Source: JAPPKS01 sp963667895
GTDB taxonomy: Bacteria > Poribacteria > WGA-4E > PCPOR2b
Length of the DNA stretch: 64,000 nucleotides
Direction: 5' to 3'
Assembly (NCBI GenBank): GCA_965223985.1
Contig: OZ245030.1
Coordinates: forward strand, 4,278,001-4,342,000
The number at the start of each line of letters is the position of its first letter. The first letter of the stretch is position 1. This document shows, one piece after another, positions 17,444-25,997 of the stretch. A model generated the notes under the pieces. That model saw nothing but the letters and a program-made list of their open reading frames with translations, searched no databases and was not told the DNA's origin. A program made the position numbers and the translations under genes.

Positions 17444-18745
17444 TTATGTGGTCAACAAATTGAAAACGAATCCAGTCGCCATCTTTGGATAAAAGTATGT
17501 TGATTTCTGAGGCATCGTTTCGTTATCCGTGGCTACTTCATTGACTTGTGAGACTAGCGTGGGATTCATCAGCAGCGCGACACGTCCCTCACCGCTCTTG
17601 ACATAACGGATAGCTTCATCAGTATCCACAGTATAGCTGACCTGTTTCTGATGAGTGGGGATTGTTGTATCAACTCCAAAGCTTCTTTTAATCAAGCGCT
17701 CGTGTAGCAGTGTAACGTCAAGCCTGTCAGAAAAAGGTAGTTTTGCTTCTTGGTCGATTCGCGGCATGAGAAGGCGGTAATATCCATCACCTGTGTACAT
17801 ACCAAATGCAGAGCATTTGCCCGCAAGCGCGTGAAGGTTTTCGAGAAGATCGCTCTGGTTCTTGTGCATCGTCACGTTGAAAGATTCCGGAAGCTGGTTA
17901 ATCGCCTGTGTAATCCGGTCGGCACGCAACCCGCTGAGGAGCCGGTGGATAGCAAGGACTACCAACCCCGGCGATTCCATGCGAACCAAGTTCATCATCA
18001 TAAAGTTATAACCCTCTTTACCAGTCCATTTTAACGTTTCCGCACGAAGCTCATCACAAAAAGCCAGGGCAGTCTCGTAGCGATGATGTCCATCGGCTAT
18101 GACCAGCAATTTATCCTCGAATCCCGATTTAATCTCGCGAGTCACCGCTACATCATTTAGCCGCCACAACCGGTGACTACTTCCAAAAATTTCGGGAACA
18201 TTGACCAAAGGTGGGTTTGATGAAGTAAAACGTGCCATTGCATTTTCGATTGCGCCCTTTGCATCGGAATATAAGAGAAAGATTGGACTCAAGTTGGCGT
18301 GACACGCACGCATCAGGTTAAGTCGATCCGCCTTTGGTGCAGCTAGCGTCTTTTCGTGTGGAAAAACTAGCCCTGTCCCGAAAGGTTCTAATTTTCCAAC
18401 ACCTATCAACGCCCGGCGGGTATACCCTTGCCCATCAGGTGTCGTGAACGTTTGATCGTAGACGTAGTAGTTCGGCGACGCATCTCGTATCAGAACCTCC
18501 TCCGATATCCAACTCCTCAGAGTTGTCGCCGAACGGGTGTACTGATTATCCGTATCTGTATCTCTTTCGCATGCCTGACTCAACATCAGGCGAACGACAT
18601 TGTTAGCGTGTTGGTGCTCCAGTGCAACCCGCTGTTCATCTTTGACAACATCATAAGGCGGCGCAATCACCTGCCTGACGTCGCCGATTTTTTCAGGGTT
18701 GTAGCGCAACCCGCGAAAAGGTAAGATTTCCACGTTTAATCCCAC
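17444..18745 (-). CDS. DUF1015 family protein (possible free-serine kinase relative)
   Basis: This 433-residue protein is a standard-length member of DUF1015, with the family opening LPFRGLRYNPEKIGDVRQVIAPPYDVV split across residues 8-34 and the motif IADGHHRYETAL in the middle. The DGHHR signature recalls the ParB/sulfiredoxin-fold serine kinases SerK and SbnI, which make O-phosphoserine from serine and ATP or ADP. I propose this role as an inference only. The GTG start overlaps the stop of the cysteine synthase-like gene by 10 bases, so the two are translationally coupled, and this context fits a serine-to-cysteine route. The CinA-like gene follows after 112 bases. Confidence 0.8.
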   Translation of the reverse strand: MGLNVEILPFRGLRYNPEKIGDVRQVIAPPYDVVKDEQRVALEHQHANNVVRLMLSQACERDTDTDNQYTRSATTLRSWISEEVLIRDASPNYYVYDQTFTTPDGQGYTRRALIGVGKLEPFGTGLVFPHEKTLAAPKADRLNLMRACHANLSPIFLLYSDAKGAIENAMARFTSSNPPLVNVPEIFGSSHRLWRLNDVAVTREIKSGFEDKLLVIADGHHRYETALAFCDELRAETLKWTGKEGYNFMMMNLVRMESPGLVVLAIHRLLSGLRADRITQAINQLPESFNVTMHKNQSDLLENLHALAGKCSAFGMYTGDGYYRLLMPRIDQEAKLPFSDRLDVTLLHERLIKRSFGVDTTIPTHQKQVSYTVDTDEAIRYVKSGEGRVALLMNPTLVSQVNEVATDNETMPQKSTYFYPKMATGFVFNLLTT

Positions 18746-19665
18746 AACCTCGTGCTGAAATACCGTTCCCCGAGGTCATTGAAAATTGTAACAATAGTCC
18801 CGTTTCGAATCTGCTTAGCGACTTCATAAGCGCCTTGCAGATATCCACCCGAGGACTGTCCGACGAACCAGCCACACTTTGCTAGACGGCTGCACATTTC
18901 ATACGCTTGATCGATTGTGACTGGGATCTTGCAATCAATTATGCTTGCATCAAGAATCTCTGGCACTATATTCCCAGGCTTTCCCAGCGGTTTGAGACCT
19001 TCGATACCGGGAAACTCGTCGGGAGCGATGCAACAGATCTGAATTTCTGGGTTGTATTTCTTGAACCGACGCCCAATACCAGTGATTGTACCACCTGTGC
19101 CAACACCTGCGACAAAATGAGTCACTTTTCCAGCGGTCTGCTCCCAAATTTCTATCGCTGTTGTGTCATAATGCCCACGCCAGTTGTTTTCGTTTCTGTA
19201 TTGATCTGCCATGTAATATTTCTCAGGTGACGCCTTATAGCGGCAAAGCGCTTCGCGAAGTGCTTCATCATATCCGTGTATCGCATCGGTGTAGACAATC
19301 TTCGCCCCGTGTGCTTGAATCCGTTTTTTCCGCTCCTCACTGGCATTACTGGGAATGACAAGCTCAACCCGATAGCCCAAAACCGCCCCAATCATAGCGT
19401 AGGCGATCCCAGCGTTACCAGAGGTTGAATCCAAGATAATTTTGTCCGATGTCAATTCTCCAGCTAGAACTGCTTCAGTCAACATTCTTAGTACAGGGCG
19501 ATCTTTAATGGAGCAACCTGGATTATACATCTCCGCTTTCGCGTAGATATTTACTCCAGGGAACTCATCAGCAAAAAGATCGATTTTAATAAGCGGTGTA
19601 TTTCCAATCTGTTGAAGAAGTGGATAGTTCGAAAGATTAAAAGAACCAGCGTACCGTCTACTCAT
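18736..19665 (-). CDS. PLP-dependent cysteine synthase-like protein (CysK/CysM/CBS family)
   Basis: The fold-type II PLP enzyme has all the expected sites: the Schiff-base lysine in NPGCSIKDRP, the substrate loop DSTSGNAGIA, the phosphate cradle GVGTGGTITG, and SSGGYL near the C-terminus where a serine contacts the pyridine nitrogen. The ADQYRNENNWRGHYDTTA stretch is typical of the family. It may make cysteine from O-acetylserine, O-phosphoserine or, in reverse-direction relatives, cystathionine; sequence alone does not decide. At 309 residues it is normal length. It overlaps DUF1015 by 10 bases. The assumed start is the ATG at 19665; no strong ribosome site is visible. Confidence 0.88.
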   Translation of the reverse strand: MSRRYAGSFNLSNYPLLQQIGNTPLIKIDLFADEFPGVNIYAKAEMYNPGCSIKDRPVLRMLTEAVLAGELTSDKIILDSTSGNAGIAYAMIGAVLGYRVELVIPSNASEERKKRIQAHGAKIVYTDAIHGYDEALREALCRYKASPEKYYMADQYRNENNWRGHYDTTAIEIWEQTAGKVTHFVAGVGTGGTITGIGRRFKKYNPEIQICCIAPDEFPGIEGLKPLGKPGNIVPEILDASIIDCKIPVTIDQAYEMCSRLAKCGWFVGQSSGGYLQGAYEVAKQIRNGTIVTIFNDLGERYFSTRLWD

Positions 19666-19833
19666 TTAAAATTTTACGTTCCTTCTTTAGCCACTCTCCC
19701 GGCTAGTTTTTTGTTTAGGTCAACAGTTCCAAGTTCCGATAGACGCCTCGACAAGAACTCGACAAGAAAATGATAACGTTTAGGAAAATAAAAATCGGTG
19801 ATAAAATAACGATTGGACCCGTCAACTGAAACA

Positions 19834-20616
19834 TCACTCAAGAGGAACATCAAACGTTCCTATCAAACTTGCTAGATAATCGCGGTCCCTTTGCAAGGCT
19901 TCTAACTTATCATCACCATGAACAAACTCAACTTCAAGATAACCATCATATTCGTGCGAGTTTAGGATTTCAATGACCTTCGCGTAATCCACAACGCCGT
20001 CCGTAATTGGACAACCGTTTCCACTCGCATCAGCATTTTGAGCATGTACATTGATTATATAGGGAGCAAGTTTTTCCGCGGCGTCGTATGGGTCATCTTC
20101 ATTCGATCCGAAGAATGGCTGATAGTAGGTTTTAAGGGCTGGCAATTCAACATTCTCAACAAGTTCAAGGGTACTAGCGATACTATCCGTTAAATTGTTG
20201 TTATGCATTTCCAGCCCAAGTGTGAGTTGACGAAACTGCGCCCACTGGGTGAGACTAGCCAAACGGAAGTTAATCAAGCGTTTGTCATCAGGGCTCATCG
20301 TTTTTGAAGGCCCACCCCCCGACCAGATTCGCACGACATTGGTTCTCAGACCCTGTGCAATCTTGAAGGCTTCTTCTAAGTGCTGCTGATACCAGGGCAT
20401 AAGTGGGTTAACATATGATCCCAGCGCGGAGACCGCTAAACCTTTATCCAGTACCATCTCTCTTACTTTTTGCACGTATTCCGCATCGTAAGTTGGTGGC
20501 ATGTGCGGTTTTTGCCCCCAGATTTCGATCCCATCAAAACCGTAATCCGCAGCAATGCCGACAACCTCCTCTAGAGGTTTCTCACGAAAAGCAATCGTGC
20601 ACAAACCTAACTTCAT
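19834..20616 (-). CDS. Sugar phosphate isomerase/epimerase (xylose isomerase-like TIM barrel)
   Basis: The protein of 260 residues begins MKLGLCTIAFREKPLEEVV and continues with the family landmarks DGIEIWG, ALGSYVNP, LGLEMHNNNLTD (the metal-binding glutamate and histidine), NVHAQNAD and GYLEVEFVHGDD. These indicate an AP-endonuclease-2/xylose-isomerase-type barrel, used on sugars or sugar acids. GGGAGG lies upstream of ATG 20616; a GTG further upstream is rejected. Enzymes of this kind usually act with dehydrogenases such as the Gfo/Idh/MocA protein at 41.2 kb, but no partner gene is adjacent here. Confidence 0.8.
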   Translation of the reverse strand: MKLGLCTIAFREKPLEEVVGIAADYGFDGIEIWGQKPHMPPTYDAEYVQKVREMVLDKGLAVSALGSYVNPLMPWYQQHLEEAFKIAQGLRTNVVRIWSGGGPSKTMSPDDKRLINFRLASLTQWAQFRQLTLGLEMHNNNLTDSIASTLELVENVELPALKTYYQPFFGSNEDDPYDAAEKLAPYIINVHAQNADASGNGCPITDGVVDYAKVIEILNSHEYDGYLEVEFVHGDDKLEALQRDRDYLASLIGTFDVPLE

Positions 20617-20807
20617 CTTAACCCAGCCTCCCACTGTTCGCTGTGTGTTGACACATATACGTATTCAAAAGCATATCACAAACAGAATCATCTTTCAACC
20701 AAAAGTTAGAAATATCATTCACTTTACAGCGGTCAAGTAACGATAACGGCGTGAACCGATGCTCAAGTGTCTGAGGTTTATACATTCAACATGTACGCGC
20801 TTACAAC

Positions 20808-21908
20808 CTAGGAAGCTTTAGGTAGAGCGACTCCTCGCTCGCCGTAGACTGTTCTAAGTTGCCCGCAGGCAGCAGCAATGTCTTTGCCTTTGCTAAAACG
20901 GATTGGAGCGATGTAGCACTTCTTCGCGACAACCCGGCGAAACCGTTCGATCCGATCAGGCTCTGGGCAGCGAAACTCGGAATCTTCGAGTTCATTGAAG
21001 GGGATTAGATTCAGCTTACACGGCAAACGACTCATAAGTCTACAAATGCGTTGGGCGTCTTCAATCCCATCGTTCACATCTCGAATCAGGACATATTCCA
21101 GCGTGACGAGATTTCCAGACGCTAGTGTCCACTCCCTTGCGGCATTGAGCACATCGTCGATTGGGTATCTTGTATTGATTGGCATGAGTCGCGTGCGGAC
21201 TTTATCCGTTGTAGCGTTCAGTGAAAGAGCGAGTTGACATTTCAGCCCCTCTCTGGCGAATTGACGTATGCGAGGGACTAAACCGACAGTTGAAACCGTG
21301 ATCCGTCTCTCGGATAACGCCAACCCATCTGCATGACTCATCAGTCGCACCGCTTTCAAGGTTTGATCGTAGTTGGCAAGTGGTTCTCCCATGCCCATAA
21401 ACACGACATGGGTTACATTTTTCTTGCCTTTCAACTCGCGCTGGGTTGCCATCAATTGAGCCAAGATATCAGCAGTTGAAAGATTACGGAAGAATCCCAT
21501 CTTTCCTGTTGCGCAGAATTCACATGCCATTGCACAACCCACCTGCGATGAGACGCAGACTGTAACGCGATTTCGGTCGGTCATCAGAACACTTTCGATG
21601 CGACTTCCATCTGACAGTTCAAAGAGATATTTGACAGCAGAATCCGTATCGGAAACTGTGCGAGCACAAACACGGACATCGCTGATACAAGCCATTTCCG
21701 CTAATTTCTGTCTCAATGTTCTAGGCAGGTTCGTCATCGACTCGAAGTTGGTTGCGCCCTGATGGTACAGCCATGACATCAGTTGTTTAGCGCGATATTT
21801 TGGCTCTCCCCACTGTCCAACCAAATCTTCCAACTCAAGAAGTGACAAACCTTTCAAGTTTACCTTCTTCATCTGTGAGTCTTGTTTTGTCATGCCCTTT
21901 TCATCCAT
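20808..21908 (-). CDS. rlmN: Dual-specificity rRNA/tRNA adenine C2-methyltransferase RlmN
   Basis: RlmN is a radical SAM enzyme that methylates A2503 of 23S rRNA and A37 of some tRNAs. The cluster motif is CAMACEFC in GCAMACEFCATGKMGFFRN, the SAM segment is VFMGMGEPLANYD, and the resolving cysteine is in AAACGQLR near the C-terminus. The first ATG (21908) overlaps the gatB stop by 8 bases, which makes the two genes translationally coupled; internal ATGs would shorten the protein by 5 or 12 residues. At 366 residues it is normal length. It sits at the end of the moaD-moaE-gatB-rlmN run. Confidence 0.96.
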   Translation of the reverse strand: MDEKGMTKQDSQMKKVNLKGLSLLELEDLVGQWGEPKYRAKQLMSWLYHQGATNFESMTNLPRTLRQKLAEMACISDVRVCARTVSDTDSAVKYLFELSDGSRIESVLMTDRNRVTVCVSSQVGCAMACEFCATGKMGFFRNLSTADILAQLMATQRELKGKKNVTHVVFMGMGEPLANYDQTLKAVRLMSHADGLALSERRITVSTVGLVPRIRQFAREGLKCQLALSLNATTDKVRTRLMPINTRYPIDDVLNAAREWTLASGNLVTLEYVLIRDVNDGIEDAQRICRLMSRLPCKLNLIPFNELEDSEFRCPEPDRIERFRRVVAKKCYIAPIRFSKGKDIAAACGQLRTVYGERGVALPKAS

Positions 21909-23346
21909 CGAGTTTTTGCTTCAAAAGCTGGTTCACCAGTTGTGGATTAGCCTTGCCTTTGGTGGCTTTCATCACCTGCCCGACGAGGAAGCCAAGCGCT
22001 TTCTTTGTGCCGCCTCGGTAATGTTGGGCGGGCCCCGCATGCTCCTCAACAACTCGATAGACAATCGCCTCGATCTCCGACGCATCTGTAATCTGCGAAA
22101 GCCCTTTTTCCTTGACGATTTGTCCTGGCGCTTTCACGGTTTCAAAAACATCAACAATCACCTGTTTTGCGATCTTGCCGCTGATGGTTTCATCTTTAAT
22201 CAGTTTTATTATTTCACTGAGATGGGCAGACGTCACGTTGGAATCCTGAATCTGAATTCCTTCACTGTTGAGCAACCCTGATAGATCGCCCATAATCCAG
22301 TTGCTGCTCGCCTTTGGATCGCCGCTCAGGCGCACTGTCTCATCGAAAAAGTCCGCCATGTGCCGTGTTGCCGTAAGAAAGACAGCGTCGTAGGCGGGAA
22401 TTCCGTATTCTTCCACAAAGCGTTTACGCCGATCGAATGGAGCCTCCGGTAACGTCGTCTTGATTTGTTCAATCTTTTCTGGATTTACCTCAAACGGCAC
22501 AAGATCTGGCTCCGGGAAATAGCGATAATCGTGAGCCTCCTCCTTGCTCCGCATAGGCGAGGTCTTGCCAGTATTAATATCAAACAAGACGGTGTTTTGC
22601 TCGACCTCATCACCCTCATCAAGGATCGTTGCTTGGCGGTTTTGTTCATATTCTAAAGCGGTCATAACGTGTTGGAATGAATTTTTATTTTTCAATTCGG
22701 TCCGAGTTCCCAATTCTTCGGAGCCAACTGGACGCAATGAGATGTTCGCATCGCAGCGGAAGTTACCCTCTTCCATATTACAATCGCTAACTTCAATGTA
22801 TTCCAGAATTTCCTTGACACTCCGCCAATAGGCAACTGCCTCCGCTGGAGATTTCAAGTCCGGTTCACTCACAATTTCCAATAGGGGGACGCCCGCACGG
22901 TTAAAATCGACATAGCTTTGATTCGGATTTCCTGTCACATCTGCATGAACAAGTTTGGCGGCTTCTTCCTCTAAATGAATTTGATGAATACGGACGCGAT
23001 GGATTTCTCCAGCAAATTCAAAATCAACATATCCTTTTGTGGCAAGCGGAAAGTGTTTCTGTGAGATTTGGTATCCTTTTGGCAAATCCGGATAAAAATA
23101 GTTCTTTCGATCGAACTTACTAAAAGCTGCAATCTCGCAATTCATCGCCAACGCAGCACGAATTGCAAATGCGATTGCTCGCCCATTCAATACAGGCAAT
23201 ATCCCTGGCATACCTAAACAGATTGGACAAGTTTGGGTATTTGCCTCGGTTCCAAACACCACTTCACAGTTGCAGAAAAGTTTGCTTTTTGTCGACAATT
23301 CGGCATGAATCTCCAGGCCGATTACGGACTCATATCTGTTCACCAT
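21901..23346 (-). CDS. gatB: Aspartyl/glutamyl-tRNA amidotransferase subunit B
   Basis: GatB is the kinase/transamidase subunit that converts Glu-tRNA(Gln) or Asp-tRNA(Asn) to the amidated form. The 481 residues begin with the family phrase SVIGLEIHAELST, followed by the zinc-site cysteines CNC and CPICLGMPG, FDRKNYFYPDLPKGYQISQ, and the AspRS/YqeY-like tail domain KKALGFLVGQVMKATKG. Here gatA and gatC are not adjacent, so the subunits are encoded elsewhere. GGGAG precedes the ATG. It is 79 bases downstream of moaE on the same strand. Confidence 0.97.
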   Translation of the reverse strand: MVNRYESVIGLEIHAELSTKSKLFCNCEVVFGTEANTQTCPICLGMPGILPVLNGRAIAFAIRAALAMNCEIAAFSKFDRKNYFYPDLPKGYQISQKHFPLATKGYVDFEFAGEIHRVRIHQIHLEEEAAKLVHADVTGNPNQSYVDFNRAGVPLLEIVSEPDLKSPAEAVAYWRSVKEILEYIEVSDCNMEEGNFRCDANISLRPVGSEELGTRTELKNKNSFQHVMTALEYEQNRQATILDEGDEVEQNTVLFDINTGKTSPMRSKEEAHDYRYFPEPDLVPFEVNPEKIEQIKTTLPEAPFDRRKRFVEEYGIPAYDAVFLTATRHMADFFDETVRLSGDPKASSNWIMGDLSGLLNSEGIQIQDSNVTSAHLSEIIKLIKDETISGKIAKQVIVDVFETVKAPGQIVKEKGLSQITDASEIEAIVYRVVEEHAGPAQHYRGGTKKALGFLVGQVMKATKGKANPQLVNQLLKQKLDG

Positions 23347-23376
23347 GGTTTACTCCCAATACCGCGAAATGCACAC

Positions 23377-23391
23377 TACGTAAAATACGTA
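23377..23391. promoter_or_regulatory. 15-bp palindrome between moaE and gatB
   Basis: TACGTA-AAA-TACGTA occupies 23377-23391 in the 79-base gap between the moaE stop and the gatB start. It is a perfect inverted repeat (each half is itself palindromic). This might be an operator or promoter element for gatB; nothing else in the gap stands out. Confidence 0.25.
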
Positions 23392-23425
23392 AACCACAAA
23401 GCTCTTCCTATTTAAGAATTTGGCT

Positions 23426-23866
23426 TCAAGTTGCGGCTTCCTGATTGAAGTAGACTGGATCTGGTTTAACCCATTCTTCTTCGCCATCTTCCCAAATCTC
23501 GCGCTTCCAAATGGGAACAATTTGCTTGAGGCGATCCATAGCGTATTTGCAAGCTTCAAATCCATCTTTGCGGTGCGGCGCGGAAACGGCGACAGCAACA
23601 CTGACCTCGCCAATTTTGAGACGTCCGACACGATGAATCATCGCGACCCGATCCAATCCCCATTTTTCATAAATCTCGCGAGCAATCTCCGCCATCTTCT
23701 TTTCCGCCATCGGCGGATAGGCTTCGTATTCAAGGTAGGAGACTTTGCGTCCGCCCGTGTTGTCGCGCACAATACCCAAAAATGGCACAATCGCGCCGGC
23801 ATCTTCTGCTTTGACCGCATGGATGACCTCATCGGGAGTAATAGCTTCGTTAGTAATTTTAAACAT
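23426..23866 (-). CDS. moaE: Molybdopterin synthase catalytic subunit MoaE
   Basis: MoaE forms a heterotetramer with MoaD and adds two sulfurs to precursor Z (cPMP) to make molybdopterin. The protein has the FLGIVRDNTGGRKVSYLEYEA start of the family divided over residues 30-49, the HRVGRLKIGE active-site strand and VSAPHRKDGFEACKYAMDRLK, with the catalytic lysine in WKREIWEDGE. ATG 23866 has GGAGGGG just upstream, a site that is simultaneously the diglycine codons of moaD. It overlaps moaD by 8 bases. The length of 146 is normal. Confidence 0.95.
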   Translation of the reverse strand: MFKITNEAITPDEVIHAVKAEDAGAIVPFLGIVRDNTGGRKVSYLEYEAYPPMAEKKMAEIAREIYEKWGLDRVAMIHRVGRLKIGEVSVAVAVSAPHRKDGFEACKYAMDRLKQIVPIWKREIWEDGEEEWVKPDPVYFNQEAAT

Positions 23867-24113
23867 CTTCCCCTCCTGTAACAGGTGGAATCAATGCAAT
23901 TTCGTCTCCGTCCGAGAGTTTGGTCCGTTCCGTAGCATACTCCCAATTCACAGACATCTGCATCACCTGGTAGTATTCTGGAATTTCGGGCCATTCCTCT
24001 TCGAGTCGCTTCAAAATATCCATCAAGACCGCTCCGTCCGGCAATTCCATCTCCTCCTCGTCTCGATTGAACATTTCTCGGCACACCGCAAAGTATTTGA
24101 CTTTAACTTTCAT
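23859..24113 (-). CDS. moaD: Molybdopterin synthase sulfur carrier subunit MoaD, C-terminally extended
   Basis: MoaD is the ubiquitin-like protein whose C-terminal diglycine is thiocarboxylated to deliver sulfur to MoaE. The 84-residue protein starts at ATG 24113 (GAGGGA upstream) and shows KVKYFAVCREMF and the DEIALIPPVTGG end. The diglycine is not terminal: three more residues (Glu-Asp-Val) are encoded before the TAA, because the stop overlaps the moaE start. Normal MoaD proteins end exactly at Gly-Gly, so processing would be needed, or the protein may use a different mechanism. Divergent from pncB. Confidence 0.9.
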   Translation of the reverse strand: MKVKVKYFAVCREMFNRDEEEMELPDGAVLMDILKRLEEEWPEIPEYYQVMQMSVNWEYATERTKLSDGDEIALIPPVTGGEDV

Positions 24114-24458
24114 AATTTCCCTCACCATCGAGAATTTTGGAATCAATATCCAAGATTCAAGCGACGCATTCAGAACATGTTTACAAGGACGCGTGAAATG
24201 GTCAAGATATTATACCTCAAGGCGCATCCTGAAAACAAAGCAAAATCCGACCTTGTCCCAAACTGCCGTTGACATCAATTGGATGCTCTGCTAGAATAGA
24301 TGATACACTGCTTTTACAACATGACATACCAACCACCCAATGAAGCAAGCCTCTGCACATCACGATTGGCATATTCGCCCAATTAACTTGAGATGTTTTG
24401 GAAAATACGCTCCATAATCCTGATATGGTAGCGCAAAACAGTGGAGTTCGCCTCAATT
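24114..24458. other. Divergent intergenic region between moaD and pncB
   Basis: These 345 bases should hold the promoters of the minus-strand moaD operon and of pncB. I see no convincing molybdenum-cofactor riboswitch fold, RNA gene or long open frame. AT content is higher than in flanking genes. A GGAG about 12 bases before ATG 24459 serves pncB. Confidence 0.4.
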
Positions 24459-25916
24459 ATGAGAGAACCCCAATCTGCCCTCCTCACCGAATCGAATATG
24501 GCATTGTTCGTGGACTACTACGAACTGACAATGGGCAAAGCCAATTTTGACAGCGAGAACAATGCAATTTGTAGTGAGAACTACTTCGTTCGTTCTATTC
24601 CACAGGGCGAATACCTAATTGCAGCAGGGCTGGAACAAGTAATCCACTACATTCTCAATCTGAAGTTTTCGGATTCGGATCTAAGGTGGTTGAAGGAAAG
24701 TAAGGCAACGCCGGATATGAGCGACGAATTTCTCGATTATCTCCGTCACTTCAAATTTGATGGCGATGTCTATGCGGTGCGCGAAGGAACGCCTGTCTTT
24801 GCAATCGAACCGTTAATCAATATTACCGGCAGATCGATTGACGTGCAAATCTTCGAAACCTATCTCCTCAGTGTAATAAACTTCCAGACGCTGATTGCCA
24901 CCAAAACAGCGCGAATCTCTCATGCCGCACGTGGGCGGAATTGTTTCGATTTTGGAGCACGGCGGGCACATGGTAGAGATGCGGGCATTCTGGCAGCGCG
25001 AGCGTCATTTATCGGTGGTGCAGCTGGAACCTCCCTTGTGGTCGCGGGACAGAACTTTAATATCCCTTACGTTGGGACAATGGCCCACAAGTTCATCCAG
25101 GATTACTCGTCAGAGTTGGAAGCCTTTCGCAAGTATGCCCAATCCTTTCCGGGTAACACCACGCTGCTAATCGATACCTATGACACGATTCAGGGCGCAA
25201 AGCATGCCTGCATCGTTGGTACGGAAATGAAGGCAAAAGGACAACAATTGATGGCGGTTCGAATTGACAGTGGTGATTTGCTTGCACTCAGCAAATCAGT
25301 TAGGAAGATTTTCGATGAAGCGGAACTAAATGAGGTGCAGATTTTTGCGAGCCATGACCTTGATGAGTTTCAGATTGACCATCTGGTACGGGCAGACGCA
25401 CCAATTGATGGTTTTGGCATTGGTACCCGGCTGGCAACAGGTGCGAACTTTAATCCGCTGACAAATGAAGGTGGTCCATCAGCATTGCCGGGAGTATACA
25501 AACATGTTGAACGAATAGCAGATAATAAGGTCATTCCTACGATAAAAGTCAGCGACGATCCAGCCAAATCGACGCTTCCCGGTAGAAAGCAGCTTCACCG
25601 GCTTTACGATGCTGATGGAACTTATGTGAAGGATGTGATTAGTCTCTGGAATGAAAATTCACAAAAGCCTAAATCCCTTCCCGGAAGATACACAAGTCAG
25701 CCTCTGTTAACGCGAATTGTCCACCAAGGAGAGTTAGTTTATTCATTTCCAGATCTGAAAGAGGTTCAATCCTTTGCGAAGTCCGAACTGTTGAATCTAG
25801 CAGAACCCTACAGAAGGTTGACAGGAGCCGAGAAATATCCTGTGGCTTTGAGTACGGGATTGAATAACTTACTGAAGCAATTAACCCAAAGCAGAAGCAA
25901 TGAATGTCAAACATAA
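24459..25916 (+). CDS. pncB: Nicotinate phosphoribosyltransferase
   Basis: This enzyme condenses nicotinate with phosphoribosyl pyrophosphate to give nicotinate mononucleotide, the salvage entry to NAD. The family N-terminus TESNMALFVDYYELTMGKA, the active-site histidine region GTMAHKFIQDY, the LLIDTYDT strand and RIDSGDLLALSK are all visible, and the phosphate-binding region GFGIGTRLATG follows. The GTG at 24441 is a possible alternative; ATG 24459 is chosen for its better-placed GGAG. The length (about 485 residues) matches the longer bacterial form. The two downstream plus-strand genes may be co-transcribed. Confidence 0.93.
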   Translation: MREPQSALLTESNMALFVDYYELTMGKANFDSENNAICSENYFVRSIPQGEYLIAAGLEQVIHYILNLKFSDSDLRWLKESKATPDMSDEFLDYLRHFKFDGDVYAVREGTPVFAIEPLINITGRSIDVQIFETYLLSVINFQTLIATKTARISHAARGRNCFDFGARRAHGRDAGILAARASFIGGAAGTSLVVAGQNFNIPYVGTMAHKFIQDYSSELEAFRKYAQSFPGNTTLLIDTYDTIQGAKHACIVGTEMKAKGQQLMAVRIDSGDLLALSKSVRKIFDEAELNEVQIFASHDLDEFQIDHLVRADAPIDGFGIGTRLATGANFNPLTNEGGPSALPGVYKHVERIADNKVIPTIKVSDDPAKSTLPGRKQLHRLYDADGTYVKDVISLWNENSQKPKSLPGRYTSQPLLTRIVHQGELVYSFPDLKEVQSFAKSELLNLAEPYRRLTGAEKYPVALSTGLNNLLKQLTQSRSNECQT

Positions 25917-25997
25917 TTAACTCATCAAGGATCCGGATTGAAACAATTCTTCTTTCTTAGGTTGTCGTTTTGTTGACACCTAGACACGGAGGCTAAC

